From Sinonovacula constricta (Eukaryota; Mollusca; Bivalvia; Cardiida; Solecurtidae), in assembly GCA_007844125.1 (NCBI GenBank), contig CM017561.1:65610790-65674789 (forward strand): a DNA stretch of 64,000 nucleotides, written 5' to 3'. How positions within the stretch are numbered: the first letter of the stretch is position 1; every line of letters starts with the position of its first letter. A program made the position numbers and the translations under genes. Under the pieces are notes generated by a model. It was not told where the DNA came from, searched no databases, and saw only the letters and a program-made list of their open reading frames with translations. Shown in pieces: positions 35,781 to 46,734 of the stretch.

Positions 35781-35783
<3 letters not shown>
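32286..35783. other. Intergenic, no gene supported
   Basis: AT-rich sequence with scattered stops in all frames. The only notable item is a perfect 9-bp hairpin, AGTACTCAG-GAA-CTGAGTACT, near 34802-34822. Confidence 0.45.

Positions 35784-35875
<92 letters not shown>
35784..35875. repeat. (TA)n microsatellite, ~45 units
   Basis: A pure TA run bounded by ATCATAA and ATAGATCAC. Confidence 0.98.
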
Positions 35876-35877
<2 letters not shown>

Positions 35878-36139
35878 GATCACTAGATTACATGCACGGG
35901 GGATTCTTCACGACTGCCACTCTGCACTCTGCACAGGTAACATTGTTGTAATCATGGAGAAAATATAAGAAGATCATATGGGTATTGAAACATACATTTA
36001 AAAAAATGAAAGGGCAAGGGATAAATTTATTCACAGGCCGGTCAGCTGCAACAAAACTGTTCACTGGAATTTTGCATCTTTTTTACTTTTTTTCAAATCA
36101 AGTTCTTTTCTTCAAACTATACATATTATTGAATTGAAT

Positions 36140-36650
36140 TTCAAATCAAAACCTTTATCAAACCCTGGATCAAAACATAACAGACTGTGCACACATCATC
36201 AAATTACCGTCATTATCCAGTACACTGTTCATTTGGACTTGAGAAAAAAGTCTAACTGCAACTGCCAAAGCAAGACAATTTATACAAACCATGTAGTACA
36301 ATATTATCTAATGAAAAGTATTACGGTAAAAATTAACTAATAATCAACATTTTTCAGTATAAATTTATACTTTATACTTAGGGCAACACAAAATATATTT
36401 ACATATTTCCATAAACGTTCTCTTTTCTGTTACATATGTTTTTAAATGTTTGCAACAGCAACATTTTTGAGCGAACGAAAAAAATGGTAAATATAATTGC
36501 TATATATCATGCTTCCTATAGCTGCAGATCACTAGATTATAAGAAACATTATAAACTTAACAACAAATCTTTCCTTTAACATTTTTGCAACTCGATACAT
36601 AATTCTTTAATTTGGGTTATCTCTAAAACGGACTACGGACAAAATCCTTC
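36140..36650. repeat. Dispersed repeat, copy 1 (pair with 59600-59990)
   Basis: It shares with the second copy, in the same order, GTGCACACATC-TCAAA, CCAGTACA, TATACTTTATACTT-GGGCAACACAA, ATTTCCA, GCAACATTTT, GCTGCAGATCA and AACTTA. The copies are strongly diverged but collinear over ~400 bp. No coding frame. Unnamed family. Confidence 0.65.
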
Positions 36651-38585
36651 CAGAACAAAATCCATTCTGTTCGTTTGAACAAAGTCGGACAAACACCTTC
36701 CTTAAATCCTTACCTGTATTTTTCCACATTTTGCAATATTTATTATTTGGGTCGCAAATTTATTTCTCCTAATTACGATCATAATAACACAGGATTTTTT
36801 TCTTATGAAAATTCAACTTCGAGAGTGAATTTGTCTGCTTTCGTTCAATGCAGGATGCATGCAGTTAAAATTTGTCACTGCGCTGTTGTTGCAGTTACCA
36901 AGAAACATCTCGGCTGTATCTGGACAAGTCTGTTTTGTAAAAATTGGTTTCTAGAAATGGGTACCATCTCTTCGTACCAAGTCCACTTCGGGCCAGTTAT
37001 ACCAAAATATCTTACCTGTTAGCAGTGCTGTACTATGGTTTTAACAAATGCTGTCGGTTCAATATTCCTTACATGGGTTAAATGCAAAATTTGTTAGTGT
37101 GCATCGTTCAACGTATTTTATTGTTAAAATACAAACTATGCTTTCCATCACAGCTTTTCTTGCACCTTATCTGTGTTACGACCGGTTTCGCTATGTAAGG
37201 TTTATAATTAAAATGGCACGGTTACTAAACGACGAAATGGTGTAACAGAAAGAACAAGCCAGCAACAAACTAGTACAAAAATGTTTATTTTAATAAACAA
37301 TTAAATCGATGACGTAACAAGAAAATAACAAATATATCAGACAATTTAAGAATGCAAAATAAATGTTACCTTACAGTTTGAACCTTTAGCAGGTGTTCCA
37401 TTAATAATCCAACTTCGAACAATCCTGAAGAGTTTTCGGTAGAATGTCCTCATTGATACGCACAGTTAAAATATCCAAATGTAGAACAATACACGAATGT
37501 AAATAATATAATTCCAAATCCAACACTTTAATATTTATATCACTGTAGAATATAGTAAGTCCACGTAAGTTCCAACAAAGAAAGGTTTAATATAGAAGAT
37601 GGAATTATTTCCAAACTGTCTGTCCAAACTTTATGTCCAAAACTCTACGTTTGAACTTTATGACCAAACTTCCCTTAAATCGGCTAACACCCTTTTATAG
37701 ACCCAAAGAATTTCTAGAACGCAAAAGTCTCCAGAACATTCACGAAACCCAGTTAAAAATAAACAAATGATTTTTTAGCATGCTCCTTTTCTTTCTAGCT
37801 GTAACGCGAATGCTACGTCATGCGAAATACGTCATTAATACCACTACGATAAACAACTCCTTAACCTGACTAGCTTAACCTTAAAGGCATCTAAAAACCC
37901 TTATATAAGTTACCCGCCCCCCCCCCCTCCATTTATTCACCCACCCAGCATGTGTGGGCATCTGTTTTCTGATAAGCCAGGCTGCCACAGTCTGTAACGA
38001 TGTGTCTGTCACACAGGTATTGCTCAAGATCCAAGCTTATGTATGCTTTATTTGGGGGTTGAACAAAGTCATTCACAGTTTGTAAAGAAAATAGTTGTGA
38101 ATATACCAATTACGCAATCCTAAATACCAGAAATTATTCTATCAGTTTCTTTTTATTCTTTTTTTATTTAATTAAACATAAGTCTTTATTTGTTTTCTTT
38201 CTTACTTTGTTGATTGATTTTGTTATTTCTTATAATTTTTTGTTATTTCTTTATTTCATTCTTTTAGTTTTCATATATATTTTAATTTATATTTTATTCT
38301 GATTTGTGAAATTTATCATAAAAGTTTGCAACTAAATCATGTGTTACTAAATACTTTCATTCTCTCAATTCTTCCCTCAACACATTTATGCCAGAAAATT
38401 AACACTGTTTTAAATACTTGATTTTTGTTTGTTATGTCATAATAATATAAATGAAGAAGAAAAACAACACTCATGATTTTCCATAAACTATTTATTAATT
38501 CCAATTCAATGATAAAATGAGCACGTTTTACAATATAAGTAACGTTTCGTTACATTTCTTAGAGTACAAGATTAACATTAGTAGA
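36651..38585. other. Intergenic with possible regulatory/LTR-like stretch
   Basis: The 115-codon frame at 36675-37022 shows no motifs. From 37370 to 37920 there are repeated TGTCCAAACTT/ATGACCAAACTT steps, CTTTTATAGACCC, two heat-shock-type half-site pairs (TTCTAGAA, GAACATTC) and CTTATATAAG, then a C run (37917-37928). It might be an LTR or promoter remnant, but I cannot assign it. Confidence 0.3.
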
Positions 38586-38828
38586 TCACTTCCATTTATG
38601 TCCCATGTAACTCACACCCTCTGGATTTGGTAGCCATGTTCTACAGCTCTGTAGTACACATTTCAGCATAAGTTCTCTTCTGTGCCATGTTGTTTTGGAC
38701 TTTCTGGCTAGCGACTTCCTCTGCAGGTACCTTGTGTCGCTCCAGGCTTCACAGTTGCTTAGCATAGACCAGAACCTCTGGTAAAGCCTCTTCCTGGCGG
38801 AGACATTCCCTACTTTTGGTGTTTCTAG
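38586..38828 (-). CDS. Unknown short open frame (TE or gene fragment)
   Basis: On the - strand an 81-codon open stretch begins without Met and reads KRLYQRFWSMLSNCEAWSDT, then basic sequence RKSLARKSKTTWHRRE, ending GVSYMGHKWK and TGA at 38588-38586. AATAAA follows ~90 bases later (38496-38491 on the - strand). Another frame is open upstream (MNIHFRETTKVLL...), suggesting a frameshift. Composition looks coding and the basic, Trp-rich character fits a transposon protein end, but I do not recognise the family. Confidence 0.25.
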   Translation of the reverse strand, partial: LETPKVGNVSARKRLYQRFWSMLSNCEAWSDTRYLQRKSLARKSKTTWHRRELMLKCVLQSCRTWLPNPEGVSYMGHKWK

Positions 38829-39024
38829 GTGGTCTGTCTACCATAATTGACGTTGAGTCTCAGACACAATGCATGGGGAGCAAAAGGATTACTGGCATTC
38901 AGTAGCACTTTCGTGGTCTCTCGGAAGTGGATATTCATCTTCTCCTCGTCCTTCTTCGTGTAAGAGCGAAACACTGTTTGAAGATGATTCAATGTCCCAG
39001 TTATTGTGATGGAAAAAAGCTATT

Positions 39025-39182
39025 TGTTGGGATTTTGGCGCGACGTCGTATGACGTCGCCGCGAACGTTCACGTTCTTATTACGTCATGTTTATATCATT
39101 GTTTTAATTGTAACGTCAGTTTTGCGAAAGTAACAGGTACGAACCCACAAAACGTATTTGAGTCACTTATTACAATCATACA
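39025..39182 (+). repeat. BEL/Pao 5' LTR
   Basis: Starts TGTTGGGATTTTGGCGCGAC, contains CGCCGCGAACGTTCACGTT and ends TACAATCATACA, immediately before the primer-binding-type sequence. At ~158 bp it is short for the superfamily. Confidence 0.75.
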
Positions 39183-39203
39183 TTTTGGTGCCTTGACCAG
39201 GAT
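39183..39203 (+). promoter_or_regulatory. Primer-binding site region
   Basis: TTTTGGTGCCTTGACCAGGA directly follows the LTR. A TTTGGTGCC-GACCNGG sequence at this place is usual in BEL/Pao elements. Confidence 0.65.
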
Positions 39204-39357
39204 TAAAAAGAAAAATAAATTTAAAAAAAAAAAAACTATTATAGGCAAGAGAGGCACACCGGGCTTCAATTGAAGAACTACTCGTGGAACTTGAAACGGC
39301 AAAAGAAGATAACCAACAAGATGTTTTGAGCTGTCCTTTCAGACTTTTAATGAAGTT

Positions 39358-40291
39358 ATGGAATTGTTGAAGTCTATCGACGAAAAAACTGCAAATAACA
39401 CCGATAGCATTGCAACGGATCTAAAAGAAACAGCTTTATACAGTTTTCATCTTAAACGTAAATTGCACAGATACAAGAACAATTTTGAGAGAGCTTTGAG
39501 CGGCTCTAATACAACACCCACGTGCCATGCGAAGGAAATCGAGGATACCAACCAGTCTTCAATCCTGCACACACTATTGCCGATAGTACCCGAGGCACGC
39601 GAGTGCCTACCTCATGTAGGTGTTCAACCGATGGCACATAATTTACCAAAGTTAACGCTGCCCTCGTTTAATGGAGATTTGATGAGCGAGTCGACATTTT
39701 GGGATTCATTTTCGTCAGCCGGGCGCAACAATGATCATTTACCGGAAGTACAGACATTTGCGTATCTGAAGTCATTTCTGTACGAATGAGGCTGCGAGAA
39801 CAGTCGAAGGAATTACATTGTGTAACACCAACTACCAGCAAGCTATCCGTTTGCTTCAACAGAGGTATGGACGGAAACAGAAGATCACCGCTGCCTACAT
39901 GTCCAACCTACTACAGCTGCCGTCACCCGCTGCAAACATCACAGATCTTCGCTTCTTCTATGATCGTCTCGAGACCAACATCCGGGGACTGGAGGCGCTT
40001 GGAGAGGCAAAAGACTCGTACGGTAATCTTCTGATACCGATTATCTTAGGAAGGTTGCCGTCCGAAACCAGAAAGAATCTAGCGCGAGAAAACAAGAGCG
40101 GAAGTTGGATATTTTCAGACTTGAGGCAGGCCATTTTCCGCGAGATCGAGATATTAGAAGCTGAAGACGGCCCTGACACCAAAAACACGTCAAATTCGAC
40201 AGCTGCGTTCCATTCAAGCGCCCGGGTGAACGGAAGTGAACAGAAGCGCAGTGACGTAGGTGCCAATATTACATTCGACCGTGATATGTAG
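39358..40291 (+). pseudogene. BEL/Pao gag region (DUF1759-type)
   Basis: Two open frames. The first (39358-39789) ends LPKLTLPSFNGD then TFWDSFSSA and FAYLKSFL, the classic start of the gag core. The second (39818-40291) continues with YQQAIRLLQQRYG and RLPSETRKNLARE. The switch of frame lies between 39785 and 39820. Function in the family: capsid-like assembly with RNA. Confidence 0.85.
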
Positions 40292-40307
40292 AAGAAGTCA
40301 GTGAATT

Positions 40308-40707
40308 GTGTGTTTTCTGAGAAAAAAACATAACGGGGTCTGTTTTATGGTTATCGACATTGACAAGAGACTGTTTATTGTAAAAGAAAAACGACTGTGT
40401 TTTAATTGTTTAAGTTGCCATCCTCAAGCAAGGAATTGTCCTTCGACATTTCGCTGCAGAAAATGTGAGCGAAAGCACCATACTTGTCTGTGCGATAATA
40501 CGCGAGAGAAGGCGATACTCAGCGAAAGAGGAGCATTTGTGGCAGGTTATCAGTCTGACGTTTCGTCCGAAAATGCTAGCAACAATAACACCGGTGCAAA
40601 AGTACTTCACTCCACTGTGAAGTCATCCCCCACTACCGTGCAACTAAAAACCGCAGTCGCACCAGTATATTCTAGCCGTAATTACATCGACGCTAACATT
40701 TTGATGG
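40308..40707 (+). pseudogene. BEL/Pao zinc-knuckle region
   Basis: KRLCFNCLSCHPQARNC and CRKCERKHHTCLC are the paired C-X2-C...H...C knuckles found before the protease in BEL/Pao elements. The frame then runs into the inverted integrase copy at ~40708. Confidence 0.85.
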
Positions 40708-40851
40708 ATTTTGACGCATTGCCAAGTACCTTCCTTATGGTTTTCTTTGTGATGCCAATAAGCCGCTCCCACCAGCCACCATACCAGGGCGCACGTTGTG
40801 GTATGAACTTCCATTCTGTACCTTGAACAGCTAAGCAGGCTTGTGTGTTAT
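40708..40851 (-). repeat. Inverted copy of the element's own integrase segment
   Basis: About 145 bp are the near-identical reverse complement of ~43806-43951. Read on the - strand they give PQRAPWYGGWWERLIGITKK, the integrase C-terminal signature. The direct copy carries one extra T (GTGGTTTTG against GTGGTATG), so its frame is lost there. The copy sits immediately upstream of the EGAQRSF protease motif. Confidence 0.9.
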
Positions 40852-41340
40852 GTTGAGGGGGCACAGCGCTCTTTTGTCACACATGATATGGCCAGTCGTC
40901 TACAGCTAAAGAGTGACGGAACTGACGTCATCAAGCATCTCTGCGTTGGGAGACCCAGCCCAAACGATTCAGCGCTTAGATACGACTACTGTACAACTTG
41001 ATTCCGGTACGTGTTCTTATAGTTCCTGTGATTGCCAAGCCACTGTCGAACTACTTCCGGTCATGCTTCACTAATCTACCAAACCCCTGTGGCCTTAAGC
41101 TCGCCCACCCCATATCGTCTGACGACGACTTTCAAATACCACTACTGATTGGTGCCGACCACTACTGGGACATCGTTGGTGATGATCATCTGCGGCAATG
41201 GTCCCCCGGCAGTTGTATCCCACCTTGGCTACTTCCTGTCAGGGCCACTTCCGGAGAGTGCACATTGCAGAACGAGCGTTATGGATGTCATCGCTGCACA
41301 CGCAGCCACAGATGTGTCCCATTTCTAGGATATTGAGACT
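40852..41340 (+). pseudogene. BEL/Pao aspartic protease region (DUF1758-type), broken
   Basis: EGAQRSFVTHDMASRLQLKS follows directly on the inverted segment, and IPLLIGADHYWDIVGDD marks the distal part. Several frameshifts separate them. The inserted inverted segment disrupts the active-site neighbourhood. Confidence 0.75.
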
Positions 41341-41399
41341 TTGGGAATTTCACCGGAAGATGTAGAGCAGACAAGTGCAGTTGACCACTTAAAGAGTTA

Positions 41400-42472
41400 T
41401 CAAAATAAGTGCATTTCATTTGAGGATGGTAAATACAATGAGGCTGCCATGGAAAGAAGATAATCCGAATCTGCCAACCAACTATGAGGTAGCAAAAAGA
41501 GAACGGAGGGCACAGTTAGAAGATTGAGGAAAGAAACGAAAATGCTTGCACAGTACAGCAAAATCATAGAAGATGATTATTTAAAGGGTTGAAAAAGAAG
41601 AGACACCGACGTGGCTGCATTACATTGCACACCACGGAGTAAAGAAAGACTCTGCTACGCCAGTGAGAATTGTTTTTGATTGCAGCTGCAGACAGGCAAC
41701 CGGAAGTGCAAGTCTAAATGACTGTTTAATGTCGACGCCACCGGAACTCAATGATCTTACCACGCTATTGATGAAGTTTCGCGTAGGCAAGTACGGTGTT
41801 GTCTCAGACATTAAGAAGGCATTTCTCAATATTATGCTGCATGAAGAGGACCATGGTGCGACCAGATTCTTATGGCTGCCGGACCCTACCGACCCTAGCA
41901 GTCCACTGACAACTTATCGCTTTCAAGCGGTCCTATTCGGAGCAACATGTTCGCCATTTATTCTAAGCGCAACATTATTGAAACACTTGAGCATGAACGA
42001 AGACAACCCTGCTGCCAGTATTTTCAACAGTGATCTGTATGCCGACAACGTCGTGTCGAGTTTTTCAACAGAAGTCGATGTATTGAACTATTTCCGGCAG
42101 TCACGTGACTTGATTGTGGCCGGCGGCTTCAACCTTAGATCGTGGACATTAACTTCCCAAGCGTTGAGGACCGTTGCAGAGGTTAAATATGTGTTAGACA
42201 GAGATCGAGTGGCCAAAGTGTTGGGTTTATTATGGGAACCGGAAGCAGATCTGATGTCCTTTGTTGTACGCTCTTTCAACGCACATAAAGACCCGACGAA
42301 ACGTGACATTCTTCAACAGACGTCGAAGATATACGACCCTCTTGGCATGTTGGCGCCTGTCACAATTCAGGCGAAACTACTCAAGACCTGTGGAAGAGAG
42401 AATACGAGTAGGACACGCCGTTTCCGGTACACGAGAAAGGGAACTGGATATAGATTGCAGACGACACAGTGA
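41400..42472 (+). pseudogene. BEL/Pao reverse transcriptase
   Basis: The upstream part (41400-41662) is frame-broken. From 41663, VRIVFDCSCRQATGSASLND, GVVSDIKKAFLNI (first catalytic Asp), TYRFQAVLFGATCSPFIL and the catalytic box YADN at 42038-42049 follow. BEL/Pao RTs normally have two Asp in that box, and here the second is Asn. KIYDPLGMLAPVTIQAK marks the start of the connection region. Confidence 0.9.
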
Positions 42473-42732
42473 TGACAACATCATTTCCGCGAAGATACTT
42501 TTCTGACAGTTTGTCTGAAGATCCCGTTCTACACGTGTTTGTTGACGCGAGCGCACGTGCTTACGGAGCCGTTGCATATCTGACAACTAAGACGAGTTCA
42601 ACATTCATCTTCGCCAAGAACCGATTGGCGCCATTGAAAGAGCTGTCACTACCAAGGCTTGAACTCATGGCAGCGCTCATCGGTGCATGTGTCGCACATC
42701 ACGTCATGAAAGCGGTCACATGCAAAAAATAG
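42469..42732 (+). pseudogene. BEL/Pao RNase H region
   Basis: VLHVFVDASARAYGAVAYL contains the DAS catalytic start and RLAPLKELSLPRLELMAALI is the conserved continuation. A stop follows at 42730. Beyond it, frame-broken DTEWQCCPT-DKPANL and GPPWLRDMSKWPSW continue the domain to ~42990. Confidence 0.85.
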
Positions 42733-43012
42733 TTTGCTGGTCAAACACTCAGATCACGCTTCATTAGATCCAGTCTACAAAATGTTTAAAAAGTTTTGAA
42801 AGAAACAGAGTACAAGAAATACGGCACCCATTTCTGACACAGAATGGCAGTGTTGTCCGACAGATGACAAACCGGCGAATCTCCAGACATGCGGCATCCC
42901 AGCGTCTCAGTTTATGAGTAGTGTGCTATGGAGAGAAGGTCCGCCATGGCTTAGAGACATGAGTAAATGGCCGTCTTGGGCTAACAACAGAAGAATCGAG
43001 ACAACATTGTTA

Positions 43013-43071
43013 GAAGAAGAAGAGAAGAAGAAGAAGAAGAAGAAGAAGAAGAAGAAGACGAAGAAGAAGAG
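43013..43071 (+). repeat. (GAA)n expansion inside the BEL element
   Basis: A purine GAA repeat with two interruptions between the RNase H end and the integrase N-terminus. It gives a lysine/glutamate tract in one frame and poly-Phe/Ser frames on the - strand. Confidence 0.93.
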
Positions 43072-43089
43072 ACAATACAAGGAGAGAGC

Positions 43090-43952
43090 GTGTTTTTCCA
43101 AACCACCAACGTGACGTCATCTACTGACGTGCACGTCATAGTCGACTACGAACGTCACAGCAGTTACCGGAAGTTACTCCGCATCATTGATTATGTCTAC
43201 AGATTTGTAAGAAATTGCCGATCAACAGCCGTAATTCGTAAGAGTGGTTACTTATCTGTAGCTGAGTTGAACGTTGCCGAGATGTCACTGATACGAAGTG
43301 TTCAGAGCCGCAGTTAGGCTGACTTTATGCAAGAGCTTAAATGTAACACACTACGTAAGTCGATTATCAAGTAGGTGCGGCTTTACGTTGACGAAAACGA
43401 TTGCATTCGATGTGTTGGGAGGATTCACAGCGCGCGGGTACCTGCAGACACACGATTTCCATATCTTCTGCCTACTAAGAGTCATCTTACAACATTGATC
43501 ATAAGAGACTCTTATCACAGCCGAACGATAGGGTTAGCGACGAAGCGCCGTTTACAGTAACCGGCTATGACTTCACGGGCGCATTGTAAGTCAAAGAGAA
43601 GACTGGTCTACAGAAGGTTTACATATGTTTATTTACCTGCGCCAGTACACGAGCAGTTTACCTTAAAGTCGTTCCTAATTTGTCGGAAGAAAGATTTATG
43701 ATGGCTTTCAGACGATTTGTCAGCCGACCATCAGTGCCACAGATAATGATGTCCGACAACGCAACCACCTTCAGAGGGGCAGCCAGTCACCTTCGTTTAC
43801 TTTCACATAACACACAAGCCTGCTTAGCTGTTCAAGGTACAGAATGGAAGTTCAAAACCACAACGTGTGCCCTGGTATGGTGGCTGGCGGGAGCGGCTTA
43901 TTGGCATCACAAAGAAAACCATAAGGAAGGTACTTGGCAATGCGTCCATTGA
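43090..43952 (+). pseudogene. BEL/Pao integrase
   Basis: The N-terminal part (43090-43560) has LRIIDYVYRFVRN and CIRCVGRIHSARVP with the zinc-binding His/Cys region. The core (43620-43806) has MMAFRRFVSRPSVPQIMMSD and NATTFRGA, containing the catalytic Asp of the SDN motif. The C-terminal WGGWWER-type region at 43806-43951 is out of frame by +1. Several further frameshifts. Confidence 0.85.
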
Positions 43953-44467
43953 CCTACACACACTACAGACGGTCGACACCGAGGTGGAGGCAATTTAAAA
44001 CGACCGACCACTGACGTACGTTTCTTCGTCTTGCGACGATCCCAATCCTTTAACCCCCGCTCACCTGCTCTACGGCAAAAGTTGACGTCCGCCCCTGCAT
44101 ATGAGACCTCGACGCAGACGATAACGTTGGGAGAATCCGCACCAATGATGACTCAACACGGCGCATGGACCAACATAGACGCGTCATTGGCCAGTACTGG
44201 ACGTTCTGGAAACGAGATTATCTGACATCACTGCGCGAGCGCCAACAGACGAGAGGTGCTGCTGAGCAGACAATACGCGTAGGCCACGTTGTGATCGTGC
44301 ATAACGACGTCTCACCGAGGCTCCGCTTGAACATGGGAGTCGTCCAGGAACTGATCCAGGGCAACGATGGACTGACACGTGCAGCGCACGTGCGAACCAC
44401 TCATGGACTTTTGACACGCCCCATAGTGAAACTGTATTCATTAGAAATCAATGATGTAGACAATTAG
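43953..44467 (+). pseudogene. BEL/Pao C-terminal DUF5641 region
   Basis: LTPAHLLYGKKL-like sequence near 44040-44100 is followed by WKRDYLTSLRERQQ, IRVGHVVIVHNDVSPRLRLN and VRTTHGLLTRPIVKLYSLE to a stop at 44467. This is the typical end of BEL/Pao pol. Confidence 0.85.
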
Positions 44468-44601
44468 TGACACTACAATGCTATAATACTAAACATAGTG
44501 ACGCTGGACTTTAATTGTTTAATAACGTGTGCATTGATAATTTTGATAGCCTTTTTAATATTGCATATGTGTCTTTTGTCATACACTTTTATTTTTCGTT
44601 C

Positions 44602-44731
44602 GCCGCGAACGTTCACGTTTTTATTACGTCATGTTTATTTCATTGTTATTGTTCCAAAGTCAGTCTTGAGAAAAGAAAAGGTACGAACCAACACAACGCG
44701 TTTGAGTCTTTTATTCTGCTCTTCTGTAACA
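44602..44731 (+). repeat. BEL/Pao 3' LTR (aligned part)
   Basis: CGCCGCGAACGTTCACGTTT through GGTACGAACC to TTCTGTAACA aligns with the 5' LTR. The first ~31 bases of the 5' LTR are not matched here. Confidence 0.7.
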
Positions 44732-45063
44732 TTCAGTCTTATCTTTTCAGTTGCCATGATTGCAATGCAACTTCCTTACTGATGATTGTACTGTGTACAC
44801 ATGTATGTCTCATGAATGTAATCGCAAAGTTGATCTCTCTGAAGTTTGTACACATAGTGCTAATTAGCTTGCAACGGTATGCTTTCAAAGTGTTTTATTG
44901 GGGTGTGGGCATGTATGGGTGGTAAAGCAATTAGTGCAGGACATAATTGCCATTGTACACACTTATGACAGGGGACAGTGAAGATAAACAATTAAGTTTG
45001 AATCTGATTGGTCATTAGCATGGGGTACCGCCTGCATGCCCCTCCCTCATCACCTGTCATCAG
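44732..45063. other. Gap between the BEL element and the LINE
   Basis: 330 bases without a recognisable feature. Confidence 0.5.
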
Positions 45064-45590
45064 ACTCAAATTCAAATTCAAACAGTTTATTGACATAAGC
45101 CACATTTTGGCCATCGCCAAGTAAACATGGATATATTTTAAAAGATGCATTACAAAAGATAGCGGTGCTACACTATAACAAAAAGATAAACATTGTAATC
45201 AACATACACGGATTAACAGAAAAATATAAATTTCCAGGAAAAAAACAACAGCACATAGATCAACGTTAAGGTCTCGATCAAAGAAAGGTAAATAGTCAAT
45301 GCTTCTATTATATGGGGATGGTAAGCATACAACTCACCGGAATACTTTTACCGGGAGCATATGGTCAAAACACTCAAGCCTAGCTTATTTGTACATTAAA
45401 ACAGAAACAGAAGGATGACATCTAAACGACAGTTTTAACAAAGAAACTTAGCTATGTGGATACTTAAACACACACAAGTAAGTTTCAAGATAATACATGT
45501 CATACATTGTTTTTGTGAGGATAAGACATGCCTTTAAATTTAGTTTATACTCTCGAAATCAAATACCAAGTACAAAGATAAATTAGTTAA

Positions 45591-46672
45591 TTAGCCAGTT
45601 AAGTAAGTGTTGCTGCTATCATTTCTTTTAATCATGGCTTCATTAATATACTTAGACAAATTAATAGTTTTAACATTTTCACAGTTAATTAGTTGTATAA
45701 ATTTATTCATTGTTGGCCATGTAATATAGTATCTAGAAAAGTATTTGGTTCTCAAGTCACGGTATAAGGGGCAGACAAGAAGAAAATGATATTCACTTTC
45801 AACAACGTTCATTTTACATTTAGTACAAATCCTCATTTCTCTTGGAGTATTTTTGTTTTTGTATCTTCCTTCCTCAATGACAAGTTTGTGTACAGAGCAT
45901 CGAAATCTAGTAAGTTGTTTTCTATTTTTAACATTTCTTACAACATCAAGATATTTCTCTATAGTCAGAGACTTTTTAAATTGTTTATAGTAGTCCAGTT
46001 TTGGACTGGTATTTATAACCGAAAACCTCTTTTGTATATAGTTGTCTTTCAATCGTTGAGTTATCTGGCAAATGTCTCCTTTAGTGATAAATCTTTATAA
46101 AAGATATATGCTAGACCTATATCTTGAAGTAATTCTTTAATCTGGACTTTCCAGTTGTTATCAGATTTGGAGCTAAAAGAATAAGGTAAGAAGGCATACA
46201 CTCTATGAGGTAGTGTTCCAGGAGCAGACTTCAGTTTAGACCAATAATTAATTATTCTGATATTTCTTATTATATATAGAGGCAAACGTCCCGTTTCCAC
46301 ATAAACAGCTACAATTGTGGTTTTAGGACCCAGTCCAAGTATTTGTTTTAAAAAACTCAAGTGGATTTTCTCTATATCTGGACTTGAAGGAAAACCCCAG
46401 ACTTCACAGCCATACATTAATATTGGAAAAATCATTGCATCAAACAATTTAATTTTATCTACAATCTTAAAACTAAGTTTATCAAAAAGTCTGTTTAAGG
46501 AATATAATGCCTTTGCAGCTTGTCTTGATATGTATTTCTGCATTTTATGAAAAGTGCCATTATTTGATAGTGTTACTCCTAAATAACTAAAGGCGTCTAC
46601 TATGTGTAAGCTTTCCCCTCCATACTTTATATCAACATTATGCAATTTTCTATTCCTTTTATTAAAGACCAT
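45591..46672 (-). pseudogene. LINE ORF2 C-terminal part (thumb, Cys/His motif)
   Basis: 46672-46061 reads MVFNKRNRKLHNVDIKYGGE then FSYLGVTLSNNG, MYGCEVWGF and ILGLGPKTT, the region after the RT catalytic box. After a frameshift, 46052-45591 reads on with CTKCKMNVVESEYHFLLVCP, a C-X2-C...H-X4-C motif usual near LINE C-termini, and stops at 45591. Confidence 0.88.
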
Positions 46673-46734
46673 TACCTTAGTTTTGCTCGAATTTACAGTT
46701 ATGCCCCATTCAGAACAATAGTCATGTAATTTAT

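Larger units (their letters stand above)
39025..44731 (+). mobile_element. BEL/Pao LTR retrotransposon, degenerate
   Basis: A single + strand element with LTR-PBS-gag-protease-RT-RNase H-integrase-DUF5641-LTR order, which is the BEL/Pao layout. The two LTRs align over ~130 bp (39056-39182 and 44602-44731) but differ markedly, so the insertion is old. Coding parts are split by many frameshifts and stops. The element carries an inverted copy of its own integrase segment and an expanded GAA repeat. No convincing target-site duplication was found. It lies 3' of the tetraspanin and directly beside a LINE. Inactive. Confidence 0.92.

Noticed and set aside
36675..37022. 115-codon frame next to a dispersed repeat
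   Set aside because: No signal peptide, domain or splice evidence; the composition is not coding-like.
37690..37735. Heat-shock promoter
   Set aside because: Only isolated TTCnnGAA and GAAnnTTC pairs with broken spacing between them, and no gene follows.
44184..44441. 85-codon - strand frame inside the BEL element
   Set aside because: Shadow of the conserved DUF5641 frame on the + strand.
39025..44731. Target-site duplication around the BEL element
   Set aside because: The bases flanking the two LTRs do not match convincingly, and the 3' LTR start is uncertain.
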